64,000 nucleotides of DNA from JAFGJQ01 sp964495075 (lineage in GTDB: Bacteria > Planctomycetota > Phycisphaerae > UBA1845): NCBI GenBank assembly GCA_964495075.1, contig CAZBUJ010000016.1:1-64000 (forward strand). The letters are read 5' to 3'. Numbering within the stretch: position 1 is the stretch's first letter; every line of letters begins with the position of its first letter. Position numbers and translations under genes: made by a program. The notes beneath the pieces are model-generated. The model made no database searches. It saw only the letters and a list, made by a program, of their open reading frames with translations, and was not told the DNA's origin. Positions 29,154-40,268 of the stretch are shown here, piece by piece.

Positions 29154-30356
29154 ATGCAATGGATACGGCGAAACGCGGCGGGATGTGCAGGACTGTTGTT
29201 GGCGCTGGCGCTCGTGGCCCGGGCCGCAGGCGGAACCGAGTATGAACGGGCCGGATGGCGGGCGGAACTGTCGACGATCTTTCACGACGTCGACGGCATG
29301 GTGATCATCGTCGACGAACGGACGATCCAGGTGGAGCACTTCACATTCGACGGGGGCGGGCCCGCCGTGTACTTCTACCTGGGCGAGACCGACAGCAGCC
29401 CGTCCTTCGGCGACGGCATCCCCATCAGCGGTCGCCTGTCCCGCCCGTACGACGACGAGTCGCTGACCCTGACGCTGTCGCCCGAGCAGTCCCTCGACGG
29501 CTACGGAGCGGTCTCCGTCTGGTGCGAGGACTTCGCGGTCAACTTCGGCTCGGGGTCGTTCCGGCCGCCGAATGACCTGGACGAAAACGGCGTGATCGAC
29601 CTGGACGACTACGTCGGGTTCGGCGACTGCCAGGCCGGGCCGGATATGGAGCCCGACCCGCTGGACCTCACGCGGGACGAATGTTTCGCCGTGTTCGATC
29701 TCAACGTCGACCGCCGGGTCGACCTGACCGACTTCAGCGGCTTCCAGAAGGCACTGACCATTCCGCCGGACCCGACCGCGACATATCGACTGGTGTTCAA
29801 CGCGACCTGGTCGGCGGAGACGCACCCGACCGACTTCCCGTCGAACCCGCACTTCTCCGGACTGATCGGCGGTACGCACAGCGACGCCGTTACGTTCTGG
29901 CAGGAAGGTGAACTCGCCTCGCCCGGGATCAAGAGCATGGCCGAGACGGGCAGCAAGACGCTGCTTCAGGGCGAGGTGCAAGACGCGATGGCGGACGGCG
30001 ACGCCGAAGCGGTGATCTCCGGCGGCGGCATCAGCCCATCGCCCGGGTCGGTGTCAGTGGAGTTCACGGTGAGCGTGGAGTACCCGCTGGCGACGGTGGT
30101 CAGCATGATCGCGCCGAGCCCGGACTGGTTCGTGGGCACGTCCGGCTACCCGCTGCTCCAGGAGGGGCAGTGGGTCGACGAGGCGGTCGTCTCGCTGCAG
30201 CCTTACGACGCGGGCACCGACAGCGGCACGACCTACACCTCGCCCAACCAGCCGACGGTTCCGCCGGTGCCGATTTTCCAAATCACCGGCCCGCCGTTGG
30301 AAGTGGACGGCATGGTGCCACCACTTGGCACTTTTACGTTTACACGGATCGACTAA
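29154..30356 (+). CDS. Secreted DM13 + dockerin-like + spondin-domain protein
   Basis: A 400-residue exported protein. The signal peptide is MQWIRRNAAGCAGLLLALAL...ARA. Residues about 35-125 are DM13-like (DGMVIIVDERTIQVEHFTFD, then PAVYFYLGE, PYDDESLTLTL and YGAVSVWCEDFAVNFGSG), a domain proposed to act in redox or electron transfer. Residues about 140-200 hold calcium-loop-like repeats (DLDENGVIDLDDYVGFGDC, FDLNVDRRVDLTDFSGFQKA), as in dockerins. Residues about 205-400 are a spondin domain (TYRLVFNATWSAETHPTDFP, HFSGLIGGTHSDAVTFW, MIAPSPDWFVGTSGYPL). The order suggests an adhesion or matrix protein. ATG at 29154 follows GGAG. It lies downstream of an ECF sigma/anti-sigma pair. Confidence 0.88.
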   Translation: MQWIRRNAAGCAGLLLALALVARAAGGTEYERAGWRAELSTIFHDVDGMVIIVDERTIQVEHFTFDGGGPAVYFYLGETDSSPSFGDGIPISGRLSRPYDDESLTLTLSPEQSLDGYGAVSVWCEDFAVNFGSGSFRPPNDLDENGVIDLDDYVGFGDCQAGPDMEPDPLDLTRDECFAVFDLNVDRRVDLTDFSGFQKALTIPPDPTATYRLVFNATWSAETHPTDFPSNPHFSGLIGGTHSDAVTFWQEGELASPGIKSMAETGSKTLLQGEVQDAMADGDAEAVISGGGISPSPGSVSVEFTVSVEYPLATVVSMIAPSPDWFVGTSGYPLLQEGQWVDEAVVSLQPYDAGTDSGTTYTSPNQPTVPPVPIFQITGPPLEVDGMVPPLGTFTFTRID

Positions 30357-30659
30357 CGTCGAAGCCTTCGACCTTCTCCTTGAACACGGTGTCGCGCGGC
30401 GGTCAACCCGGACGGCCACGCGACACTTGTTTATGAGCATCCCGCGCGGTCTGGCCCCCACGGCGCGGCGAGCGGGTGCAGCGGCGGCGCCGGCGGCGAC
30501 CGCTTGGATTGGGCGACGGTCCGCGGTATGATGCCGACCGGACATTGAACCGCCCGTACGCCGGGTTTTCACCACGGATTTGCAGCGCCGACGGGCGGCG
30601 TCGTTGCCGCCTCTGCGGATGCCTCGTCCGGGCAATCTGTGCGTACGCGGTCAGGGACC
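30357..30659. other. Intergenic region, nothing seen
   Basis: This 303-bp gap between the DM13-spondin gene and the zinc-ribbon membrane protein gene shows no reading frame, RNA or strong hairpin. Confidence 0.4.
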
Positions 30660-31292
30660 ATGAGCAGCATTCCCACAACGACATGCCCGTCCTGCCACGC
30701 CTCGCTGAGCGACCGCGCCCCAGACCAAGCCCGGTGTCCGTTCTGCGACGCCGGCCTGCCTCCGGCCACCGTATCGGAAGTCCCGTCTGCACAACCGGGC
30801 GCCCCCCCACCGTTCCGCACGCGGGGCGGCCCCGATATCCGTGCCCTGGCTCGAAGACAGCGCTGGACCATATGGCTCATCCTGTTGGTGATCATTTCCT
30901 ACGTCGTCATGTTCGGGCCCAGATTCCCCGGGTTCGGAATGATCCTGGTGGCCGTCGTGGGTCTGCTCCGCCTGGTCACCTTGGCCTTGCTGATCATCGG
31001 CGTCGTCCTGATGCTCACCGCCCAGCGCACTCACTGGGCCGTCACCACGATTTGCGCAATCCTCATGATCTGTCCGTGCGTCAACCTCATCGTTCTGGTC
31101 CTCGTGAACGCCAGCGTGAACAATACGCTCCGCCGGGCCGGCCTCCGCGTCGGCCTCATGGGTGCCAAAAAAGAAGACGTCGAGCGTGTGCTCAACCCCG
31201 CACTCTGCACCGGCTGCGGGTACGACCTCACTGGCAACGTAACCGGCCGTTGCCCGGAGTGCGGCCGGCCATGTCGGCCAACGTCAACGTGA
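30660..31292 (+). CDS. Membrane protein with two zinc ribbons
   Basis: A 210-residue protein of unknown function. The N-terminus has a zinc ribbon (TTCPSCHASLSD...RCPFCDAGLP). Three to four hydrophobic segments follow at about residues 70-160 (WTIWLILLVIISYVVMF, GMILVAVVGLLRLVTLALL, AVTTICAILMICPCVNLIVL). The C-terminus has a second ribbon, LCTGCGYDLTGNVTGRCPECG, a motif widespread in Planctomycetes membrane proteins. ATG at 30660 follows AGGGA. A decayed paralogue lies immediately downstream at 31456-31674. Confidence 0.8.
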   Translation: MSSIPTTTCPSCHASLSDRAPDQARCPFCDAGLPPATVSEVPSAQPGAPPPFRTRGGPDIRALARRQRWTIWLILLVIISYVVMFGPRFPGFGMILVAVVGLLRLVTLALLIIGVVLMLTAQRTHWAVTTICAILMICPCVNLIVLVLVNASVNNTLRRAGLRVGLMGAKKEDVERVLNPALCTGCGYDLTGNVTGRCPECGRPCRPTST

Positions 31293-31455
31293 TATGGCGG
31301 TCGGGCGGGCGATAGGCGGCCGGGCGGGCACGAGCACGGCTGAGCTCAGGCGTCTTTCGCGTGGATCACGTGACGTGTATGGCTGGAATGGCATCGTGAA
31401 GTCTGATGGACGCGGCATCCACGCGGCCGCGAACGGCCCCAAGTCCGGTCAAGGG

Positions 31456-31660
31456 ATGTGAGAAGCCCCTCGACAACGGCGTGCCCGTCCACCCCTCGCT
31501 GAGCGCCCTCGCCCGCGATCAGGATCGGTGTCCGTATTGCGAAGCCAGTCTACCACTTCCAACCCCGACCAAACGCCACGCCGGGCGGGACTCCGCGTCG
31601 GACTTCTGGGAGTTTCCGACGCGGACGTCAAGCGGCTGTTCCACCAGGCCGGCAACGCAC

Positions 31661-31674
<14 letters not shown>
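31456..31674 (+). pseudogene. Decayed paralogue of the zinc-ribbon membrane protein
   Basis: The DNA matches the gene at 30660-31292 at both ends but lacks its middle. The first part aligns with the start region (GGTCAaGGGATG, then TGCCCGTCC and CTCGCTGAGC) and with the ribbon RCPYCEASLP (RCPFCDAGLP in the intact gene), with a few lost bases that break the frame. The second part translates as RAGLRVGLLGVSDADVKRL, matching RAGLRVGLMGAKKEDVERV, and ends at a stop at 31672. The transmembrane region is deleted. The last 14 bases overlap the 3' end of convergent clpB. Confidence 0.78.
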
Positions 31675-34249
<2,575 letters not shown>

Positions 34250-34620
34250 CCACGTTTTCTCCATTCTCGGACGGACGGTGCCCGCCCGTCCAAGCATCCA
34301 CGCTTCAGGCCGTGTGCCAGCCGAGAAATCTCCATAAGATCATTTTTTACACACAGTTGCATCGTTCTCTCCGCCCGGCGCCACTGTCATATTGGCAGCA
34401 GGACGAGCCTCCGGCAGGCGGGCTGGTCGCCTCCACGCCGTACCCAAAACGTGAAGCCACGCCTTGATTAGTCAGCCCCGGCCGGCACATATATGAGCAC
34501 AAGTGGCTCACATTCTGACAATCGTAGCCCTGTTCGGCGGCCGGGAATTGTACGTAAGTAAGTAGGTAAATGGCGTACCGTGCGCGATTTATAAGGCACC
34601 CCAAGACCAGGAACAACGAC
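34250..34620. other. Divergent intergenic region clpB / DUF4382 lipoprotein
   Basis: These 371 bp separate two divergent genes, so both promoters should lie here. I found no strong -35/-10 pair. There is an imperfect inverted repeat at about 34273-34295 (arms GGACGG and CCGTCC) in the clpB leader and a short TAAGTAAGTAGG run near 34555. Confidence 0.4.
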
Positions 34621-35721
34621 ATGAACAGAACTCAGTTTCAACCTGCGCTGGTTGTCATTCTGTTGTCCATGGCCCTGTCGGTGGCCGGCTGCTCTACAGG
34701 CGGCCTGGGCACGCCAGGATCCGGCGGGACGACCGCCGACGACGGCGGGGGCTCCGTCGGCCCGCCCGGCCCGGCGGACGAAGGAACGCTGCGGCTGCTG
34801 GTCACGGACAAACCGTTCCCGTTCCAATTCATCGAGCACGCCCTGGTTACGATTACCGAAGTACGTGTGCATCCGGTCGACGACGACTGCAGCACGAACG
34901 GCCTGTGCGGTGACGGCGACTGCGGCACCAACGGACTGTGCAGTGACGGCGACTGCGGCACCAACGGACTGTGCAGTGACGGTGACTGTGGCACCAACGG
35001 GCTGTGCGGTGACGGTGACTGCGGCACCAACGGCCTGTGCGGCGACGGTGACTGCGGCACCAACGGACTGTGTGACGAGGCATGGCTGACGATCTTCGAA
35101 GGCGAAAAAGAGTTTGATCTGACGTTGCTGCACGACGGCCAGACGGACCTGCTGGCCGACGCGACCGTCCCCGCCGGCACCTATAATCAGTTGCGGCTCG
35201 TCGTGCAGGATGGTGAGATCACGCTGACGGACGAGCGGGTCTTTCCACTGACCGTGCCGAGTGGTGAGCAGTCGGGCATCAAACTCCATTTCGAGTTCGA
35301 GGTGGCGGCGGAAGGGGCAACCACGTTGCTTCTCGACGTGGACATGAGCCGCGCCTTCAAGCCCGTCCCCGGCGGCAACATCGAAACGCCGGATGAGATC
35401 CAGGAATTCAAGTTCGCGCCGTCGCTGGGCATGCGCCTGATCGACCTGGGCGAGGCCGGTTCGATCGCTGGCGTCGTAACGAATACGGAGTCAGAGGGTC
35501 TGCCCGACGTATCGGTAACGGCCTTCGCCAACGACGAAGAGCTGACCTCCACCACGACCGGCGAGGACGGCTCGTACATGCTGTTCGGTCTGCCGGCGGG
35601 GGTGTACCGGGTCGAGTTCACGGCGGCGGGCCACGAAGACGCGGAGGTTTCGGACGTCACGGTCACGGCCGGCGCGACGACGCAGGACGTCGACGTGGTC
35701 CTGACGCCGAGTGGAACGTAA
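34621..35721 (+). CDS. DUF4382-like lipoprotein with cysteine tandem repeat and C-terminal carboxypeptidase-regulatory-like domain
   Basis: A 366-residue lipoprotein. The signal peptide ends at LSVAGCSTG, a lipobox with Cys. Residues about 50-250 fit the DUF4382 pattern: TLRLLVTDKPFPFQFIEHAL, then TITEVRVHP, LTIFEGEKEFDLTLL, LADATVPAGTYNQLRLVV and GIKLHFEFEV. Inside, after VHPVDDD, a minisatellite of 11-residue units (CGTNGLCxDGD) is inserted where the family normally has a short loop. Residues about 280-360 form a carboxypeptidase-regulatory-like beta sandwich (SIAGVVTNTESEGLPDVSVT, then GEDGSYMLFGLPAGVYRVEF). Function is unknown; a cell-surface role is likely. ATG at 34621 gives the signal peptide. 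A T-rich hairpin terminator follows at 35791. Confidence 0.85.
   Translation: MNRTQFQPALVVILLSMALSVAGCSTGGLGTPGSGGTTADDGGGSVGPPGPADEGTLRLLVTDKPFPFQFIEHALVTITEVRVHPVDDDCSTNGLCGDGDCGTNGLCSDGDCGTNGLCSDGDCGTNGLCGDGDCGTNGLCGDGDCGTNGLCDEAWLTIFEGEKEFDLTLLHDGQTDLLADATVPAGTYNQLRLVVQDGEITLTDERVFPLTVPSGEQSGIKLHFEFEVAAEGATTLLLDVDMSRAFKPVPGGNIETPDEIQEFKFAPSLGMRLIDLGEAGSIAGVVTNTESEGLPDVSVTAFANDEELTSTTTGEDGSYMLFGLPAGVYRVEFTAAGHEDAEVSDVTVTAGATTQDVDVVLTPSGT
34888..35073 (+). repeat. 33-bp tandem repeat (11-residue cysteine unit, 5.6 copies)
   Basis: The 186 bp encode six copies of CxTNGLC, five of them followed by xDGD. The unit is 33 bp and copies differ by only a few silent or Gly/Ser changes (CGTNGLCGDGD or CGTNGLCSDGD), so expansion or homogenisation is recent. 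Frame is kept because the unit is a multiple of three. Confidence 0.95.
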
Positions 35722-35790
35722 CGCCCGCCGGCGCCGCCCGCGCGGTGTGGGGTCATGCGGGCCGGGTGGGCAGCGAGTATTCTTCATTCG

Positions 35791-35828
35791 GGGACGCGGG
35801 CGGCTAACGCCGCCGCGTCCCTTTTTTA
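35791..35828 (+). terminator. Intrinsic terminator after the DUF4382 lipoprotein
   Basis: A perfect stem GGGACGCGG / CCGCGTCCC encloses a smaller stem CGGC-TAAC-GCCG and is followed by a run of T (CTTTTTTATT). It lies 70 bp after the lipoprotein stop. A degenerate second copy of the same hairpin follows at 35830-35862 and overlaps the end of the convergent lipoate-ligase gene. Confidence 0.85.
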
Positions 35829-35845
35829 TTCGTGGACGTGCCCGG

Positions 35846-36589
35846 CTAGCGCCGCCGCGTCCACTCTTCGCTGGCATACTTCGGGATGAGCGCCGCGGCG
35901 CGTTCGTGTTCGGCCGATGTCCATTCGCCGCGCTCGAACGACGTCTCCGCGGCGATAGTCAGTGCCTGGATCCAGTGTTCGATGAACTGGCCGACTTCGA
36001 TTGCGAGTGCGGCGCGGATGGACGCGGTGGGTTGCTGATCGAATCGACGATCGAGCATGATGGATCCGTGTTGCAGCACCGCGAATCGGGTGATGCGTTG
36101 GGCGCTGCCGGCCAGCTTGTCGTCGCCGGCCAGTACATCGAGGCAATGGCGGCGAGCGAAGCAGAAGAACGGCCCGCGAGTGGGTGTCGAACCGTCGGAC
36201 GGGCAGCCGCGATAGGTTTCCATGCCTGCTTCGGCGAGACATCGGATCAGCGCGTCGTGCGCGATCTCATACAGCCGGGTCGTCCCATGGCGCAGGAGTT
36301 CATGGGCTCGCGGAAGCGTGATGGAGTAGGTCAGTTCATGGTCGTGCAGGATAGCCCCGCCGCCGGTCTGGCGACGGACAACCGGCAATTCCCCGGCTGG
36401 CGGGGGCAGCGACACACAATCCGCGTACTTCTGGAAGTAGCCCAGCGAGATCGTCGGCGGCCTCCACTGGTAGACGCGGAGGGTAGGCGGCGCTTGCCCG
36501 GCCCCGACGGCGTGGAGCAGCGTTTCGTCGCGAGCCATGTTCGTCGGCCCGTCTTGGGCGTCATCGAGAATCAGGCGGATGGTAGCCAT
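35846..36589 (-). CDS. Lipoate-protein ligase / octanoyltransferase family protein
   Basis: BPL/LplA/LipB-family enzyme that attaches lipoyl or octanoyl groups to carrier proteins such as GcvH and E2 subunits. At 247 residues it has ARDETLL near the N-terminus, then RRQTGGGAILHDHELTYS, the conserved substrate-binding loop, GPFFCFARRHCLDV containing the Cys position used by LipM-type octanoyltransferases, and DDKLAGSAQRI with the invariant Lys. I chose ATG at 36589 since the family begins with such a strand (TIRLILD); no clear ribosome site is present. Ligase and octanoyltransferase cannot be told apart by eye. A GcvPB gene lies 2 kb away on the same strand. Confidence 0.82.
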   Translation of the reverse strand: MATIRLILDDAQDGPTNMARDETLLHAVGAGQAPPTLRVYQWRPPTISLGYFQKYADCVSLPPPAGELPVVRRQTGGGAILHDHELTYSITLPRAHELLRHGTTRLYEIAHDALIRCLAEAGMETYRGCPSDGSTPTRGPFFCFARRHCLDVLAGDDKLAGSAQRITRFAVLQHGSIMLDRRFDQQPTASIRAALAIEVGQFIEHWIQALTIAAETSFERGEWTSAEHERAAALIPKYASEEWTRRR

Positions 36590-37280
36590 GCGTGGAATGA
36601 TAGCACGCCAAGCGGGAACTCGTACGCGTGGCCCGGGGTGCGTCCCATTTCGGGCGGCAAAATCTGCATACCCGGAATCTGAGCAGCCGGGATCGCGTAA
36701 AGGACTGAGCACGCAGACTCCCGTTCGCCTGGCATATTATTGAGGATTGAATGGCCAAAGCCACAGGCAGAACCCCGAAAGAACCCTTACAGGCGGGTCC
36801 GGACGCCCTGGCAGCGTTGCTTTGTCCATTCAAAAGTCAATAGGCCCGTTAGCCCTCCGAGGCGCAATCGCGTGTGAAGTGGTGCGCGCAATAGGTTAGG
36901 GCGCCACGCCAAATGGGATGCACCCCGTGGCCCGTCGGACCGGTTGCACACGCAACGAGTCACCAAGGCGGCCTTCCGCCGCAACCAAAGTCGAAACCGC
37001 GCGTCTGGAACAGCTTATGTCAACAGCACCTGTGTGTACGCCGTAAAAAGATGCGCGCAAACCGCGCTCAGGTTGCGGAGTAAGATTCTAACGACGCCCG
37101 AGATACGGCGGGCGCAGCAATCGCTGCTCCCCTGCCCATATGCGCACCCGACCACCTGATCGCCTCGTCACCCGCTCGCGCCACGCGCTTGACCGCGCAT
37201 CAGGCGACCCGGTCAACCCAGCACCTTGTCCACGAACTACCTTGTCGACTCTTCTCCTCTCCGGGCCACCCGCGTGCTGA
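36590..37280. other. Gene-free stretch left of the IS1595-like element
   Basis: About 690 bp without a supported gene, tRNA or clear repeat. The reading frames here are short and broken. The sequence ends at the left inverted repeat of the IS1595-like element, so it may be decayed accessory DNA. Confidence 0.45.
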
Positions 37281-38337
37281 TGAGTATCAATGTTGATCAG
37301 CGGTGCAAGCGGCTGATTGACAGATGGTTCGGTTTATGTTAGGGTCCCTTCGTGGTTTCCTTATGGAGGGACATGACATGGCCAACTCTCGACAACGTAT
37401 TCGCATTCTGACTGTGGAGGAGTTCCACAAGCGGTTGGGGTCGCCCCAACAATGCGTGGCCCATCTGCTCCGTGTCCGCTGGCCGGATGGCGTCATCTGT
37501 CCGCGGTGCGGGGCTCGCCCGTGCCGCGCGTTACGGAGCCGACGCCTCTATCAGTGCTCCCGCTGCCGCCACCAGACATCGCTGACGGCGGGGACCATCT
37601 TCCACAAGAGCCGCGTCCCACTCCATAAGTGGTTTTACGCCATCTATTGCCTGGCCCAGGACAAGAAGGGGTGCTCGGCCATGCTCCTGTCAAAAGAACT
37701 GGACGTGTGCTACCCCACGGCGTGGCTCATGGCGCACAAGATCCGGCACGCGATGGCCCGGGAGGCCCTGGGCACGCTCCTGAGCGGCATGGTGGAACTG
37801 GATGTCGCGGTTCTCAATGGCACCAAGCCCGATCTGCCCCGGCGGCCCGCCCAACCCGATCGCGGGATGGAACGGAAAACGCCGCTACTGGCGGCGGTTG
37901 AAACAACCACGAACGGCCGTTTCGGCCGGGTGGCGTTGGCGGCGGTCAAGACCCTGCGCAAGCCCCGCGTGACACGTTTCGTAACATCCACACTGGCCCA
38001 GGGCTGCCGTGTCCGGACGGGCACGTTGCGGGGTTTCCAGCACCTGGGCTCGCTGGGCTTTGCCCACGAACGGGTCGAGGCCGGCGCGGCGGGCGAGAAG
38101 GGCGCGGCCTTCTCACCGCGGGTTCACACACTGATCGGCAATCTCCATCGCTTTCTGTTGGGGCGCCACCATGCGATCTGCGGGAAACACGCATCGCGGT
38201 ATCTCGGCGAGTTCGCCTATCGCTTCAACCGGCGATGGCACGAACACCGTCTGTTCGCGCTGCTGCTTCGAACCTGCGTGCGTTGCCAAGTGATTGCGTA
38301 CCCAGACCTTTGCGCGGCTGAGCTACGTTGATACTCA
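37281..38337 (+). mobile_element. IS1595-like insertion sequence, 1057 bp
   Basis: The ends carry an imperfect inverted repeat, TGAGTATCAATGTT at 37281 and, reversed, TGAGTATCAACGTA ending at 38337 (12 of 14 bases match). One transposase gene fills the element and its stop lies in the right repeat. The flanking 8-mers CGTGCTGA and AATGCTTA share only five positions, so a clean 8-bp target duplication is not seen. The end points are my inference from the repeats. Confidence 0.7.
37378..38331 (+). CDS. IS1595-family transposase, possibly inactive
   Basis: A 317-residue transposase. The N-terminal zinc ribbon (CPRCGARPCRAL...LYQCSRCRHQTSLTAGTIFHKSR) and HKWFYAIYCLAQDKKGCSAM are typical of IS1595. 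The end, HHAICGKHASRYLGEFAYRFNRRW, matches the family end with its GxxHGVSxKHLQxYLxEFxxRFNRR. In the catalytic core the first Asp is present in MVELDVAVLNG, but the usual DETY is changed to DVAV. The segment that normally reads VRTDG reads VRTGT, so the second catalytic Asp seems lost. ATG at 37378 follows GGAGGG. Confidence 0.85.
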   Translation: MANSRQRIRILTVEEFHKRLGSPQQCVAHLLRVRWPDGVICPRCGARPCRALRSRRLYQCSRCRHQTSLTAGTIFHKSRVPLHKWFYAIYCLAQDKKGCSAMLLSKELDVCYPTAWLMAHKIRHAMAREALGTLLSGMVELDVAVLNGTKPDLPRRPAQPDRGMERKTPLLAAVETTTNGRFGRVALAAVKTLRKPRVTRFVTSTLAQGCRVRTGTLRGFQHLGSLGFAHERVEAGAAGEKGAAFSPRVHTLIGNLHRFLLGRHHAICGKHASRYLGEFAYRFNRRWHEHRLFALLLRTCVRCQVIAYPDLCAAELR

Positions 38338-38536
38338 AATGCTTACCCGCGGAGCGCGCTCAACTTCTCGCGTGAATAGCCACTACGGGAGCAAGGTCAT
38401 CGTCGGATGCTCACGTGGCCCCGGATGATCGCGGTGCAGAGACCAACGGCGGTGCGGGGACGGATGACGGTGCACGATCGCGCCCGGCAGTAGCCCTCGC
38501 GCGTGTGTCCGCACTTTGCCAGTCAACCACAAACCG

Positions 38537-39985
38537 CTAGCCCGGCTGCCATCTGAGCACCGGCTTGCGGTTCGCGCTCACTTCGTCAAGGCGGCGGACC
38601 GGCATGTGGTGCGGCGCGCCGTGGAGCAGTTCGGGCTGATGGTGGGCCTCGTCGGCCATCGCGAGCAGCGCGTCACAGAACGCGTCCAGCGTACGCTTCG
38701 ACTCCGTCTCGGTCGGCTCGATCATCAGGCAATGATGAATCGGCCAACTCATGGTCGGCGGGTGAATGTTATAGTCCAGCAGCCGCTTGGCGAAATCCAC
38801 CGCGTGAACGTCCAGGGTGTCGAAATCCGGCACGGTGATGAACTCGTGGGCATACGGCCCCGGATACGGCAGCGGGTAGCGATGCTTGATGCGGGCCGCG
38901 ACGTAATTGGCAGCCAGCACCGCCTTCTCCGACGCGCTCTTCAACCCGTCGCGCCCCAGGGCACGAACGTACGCGTACGCCCGGACCAGCACGCCGATCT
39001 GCCCGTAGAATGAACGTATCTTGCCGATCGATTTCGGCCGGTTGTGGTCCCAGCCATACGCGCCGTCGTCCCGTCGAACGATGACGGGCACCGGCAGGTA
39101 CGGGCGCAAATGCTCGGCCACGCCGACCGGGCCTGCACCGGGCCCGCCGCAACCGTGCGGCGTGCTAAAGGTCTTATGCGTGTTGTAGTGCATCACGTCG
39201 ACACCGAAGTCGCCCGGCCGCGTGATCCCCATGACCGCGTTCATGTTCGCACCGTCGAGGTAAACCTGGGCGCCGGCCTCGTGCAGGATGTCCGAGATCT
39301 CGCCCATCTGATCGTCAAACTTGCCGCACGTGTTCGGGTTCGTGATCATCAGGGCGGCCGTGTCGGTGTCGATCTTCCTTTTGAGGTCCTCGAGATCGAC
39401 CCGCCCGTCCTCGCGCGACTTCAGGGTCACCAGCGAGTTGCCGCACATGACGCACGTGGCGGGATTCGTGCCATGGGCCGTATCCGGCGCCAGCACCTTG
39501 GTGCGACGCTCGCCGCGGTCCCGGTGATAGGCGTTGATGATCATCAGCCCGGTCTGCTCGCCGTGGGCGCCGGCGGCCGGCTGCAGCGTCACCTCGCTCA
39601 TGCCCCCGATCTCGGCCAGGTCGCCGCTGAGCCGATGCATCATCTCAAGCAACCCCTGGACGTCTTCATCCCGCTGATACGGGTGCAAGTCCAGCACCCC
39701 CGCGTCGATCACCGCCCTCTCGTTCACCCGCGGGTTGTACTTCATGGTGCAACTGCCGAGCGGGTAGAACTGTTGATCGATGCTGAACAGACGGTGGGCG
39801 AGGGCGGTATAGTGCCGCACGAGATCCAACTGCCCGATCTCGGGCAGCGGCGGCGGGCTGTCGGCCAAGTATCCCCTGGGAATGACGGCCTCCCGATCGC
39901 AGGCCGGCACGTCGGAGTTCGGCAGCGAGACGGCCGACTGTCCCGGTGAGGAGATTTCGAACAAAAGCGGTTCGTCAGTGATCAT
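38537..39985 (-). CDS. gcvPB: Glycine dehydrogenase (decarboxylating) subunit 2, GcvPB
   Basis: PLP-containing beta subunit of the two-subunit P-protein of the glycine cleavage system, which decarboxylates glycine and passes aminomethyl to lipoyl-GcvH. At 482 residues it has the subunit 2 length. Family signatures: PLGSCTMKYNPRVNE, TLQPAAGAHGEQTGLMIINA, DTAHGTNPATCVMCG, DGANMNAVMGI and the PLP lysine in HYNTHKTFSTPHGCGGPG (about residue 271). ATG at 39985 follows AAGGTG. No gcvPA, gcvT or gcvH is in this window; gcvPA would normally be directly upstream, so the genes are split. GroEL lies 284 bp upstream. Confidence 0.95.
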   Translation of the reverse strand: MITDEPLLFEISSPGQSAVSLPNSDVPACDREAVIPRGYLADSPPPLPEIGQLDLVRHYTALAHRLFSIDQQFYPLGSCTMKYNPRVNERAVIDAGVLDLHPYQRDEDVQGLLEMMHRLSGDLAEIGGMSEVTLQPAAGAHGEQTGLMIINAYHRDRGERRTKVLAPDTAHGTNPATCVMCGNSLVTLKSREDGRVDLEDLKRKIDTDTAALMITNPNTCGKFDDQMGEISDILHEAGAQVYLDGANMNAVMGITRPGDFGVDVMHYNTHKTFSTPHGCGGPGAGPVGVAEHLRPYLPVPVIVRRDDGAYGWDHNRPKSIGKIRSFYGQIGVLVRAYAYVRALGRDGLKSASEKAVLAANYVAARIKHRYPLPYPGPYAHEFITVPDFDTLDVHAVDFAKRLLDYNIHPPTMSWPIHHCLMIEPTETESKRTLDAFCDALLAMADEAHHQPELLHGAPHHMPVRRLDEVSANRKPVLRWQPG

Positions 39986-40268
39986 CGTGCAGGCACCTTG
40001 TTTGGCAACGCCCCGTCCTTTCACCCTCGCGAGCCCATCGCGAGAGGCCCGGGATTATAGTCCACGGCCAAACGCATTCCAAACCCCGCGGCGCGGCCGG
40101 AAACGCCGTGGCCGTCCCGCGCCGCCGCCAAAGACGCAAGAGAGCGGCGATGTCGCGAAGACACCGCCGCTCCCGGTGACTGGTCAGTCGTTCCGGCCAC
40201 TTCGACCGCCCGTGGCACGTCACCCCCGGTCCGGGGCGGCGCGCTGGCCGGTTGAACCCCGGCCGGGA

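Noticed and set aside
34888..35073. Regular 33-bp repeats considered as a CRISPR array
   Set aside because: There are no unique spacers; copies are directly adjacent, in frame and encode a cysteine repeat inside a lipoprotein.
36590..37280. Possible tRNA or attachment site left of the IS1595-like element
   Set aside because: No cloverleaf, T-loop consensus or paired direct repeat could be found.
37273..38345. 8-bp target-site duplication around the IS1595-like element
   Set aside because: Flanking 8-mers CGTGCTGA and AATGCTTA agree at only five positions.
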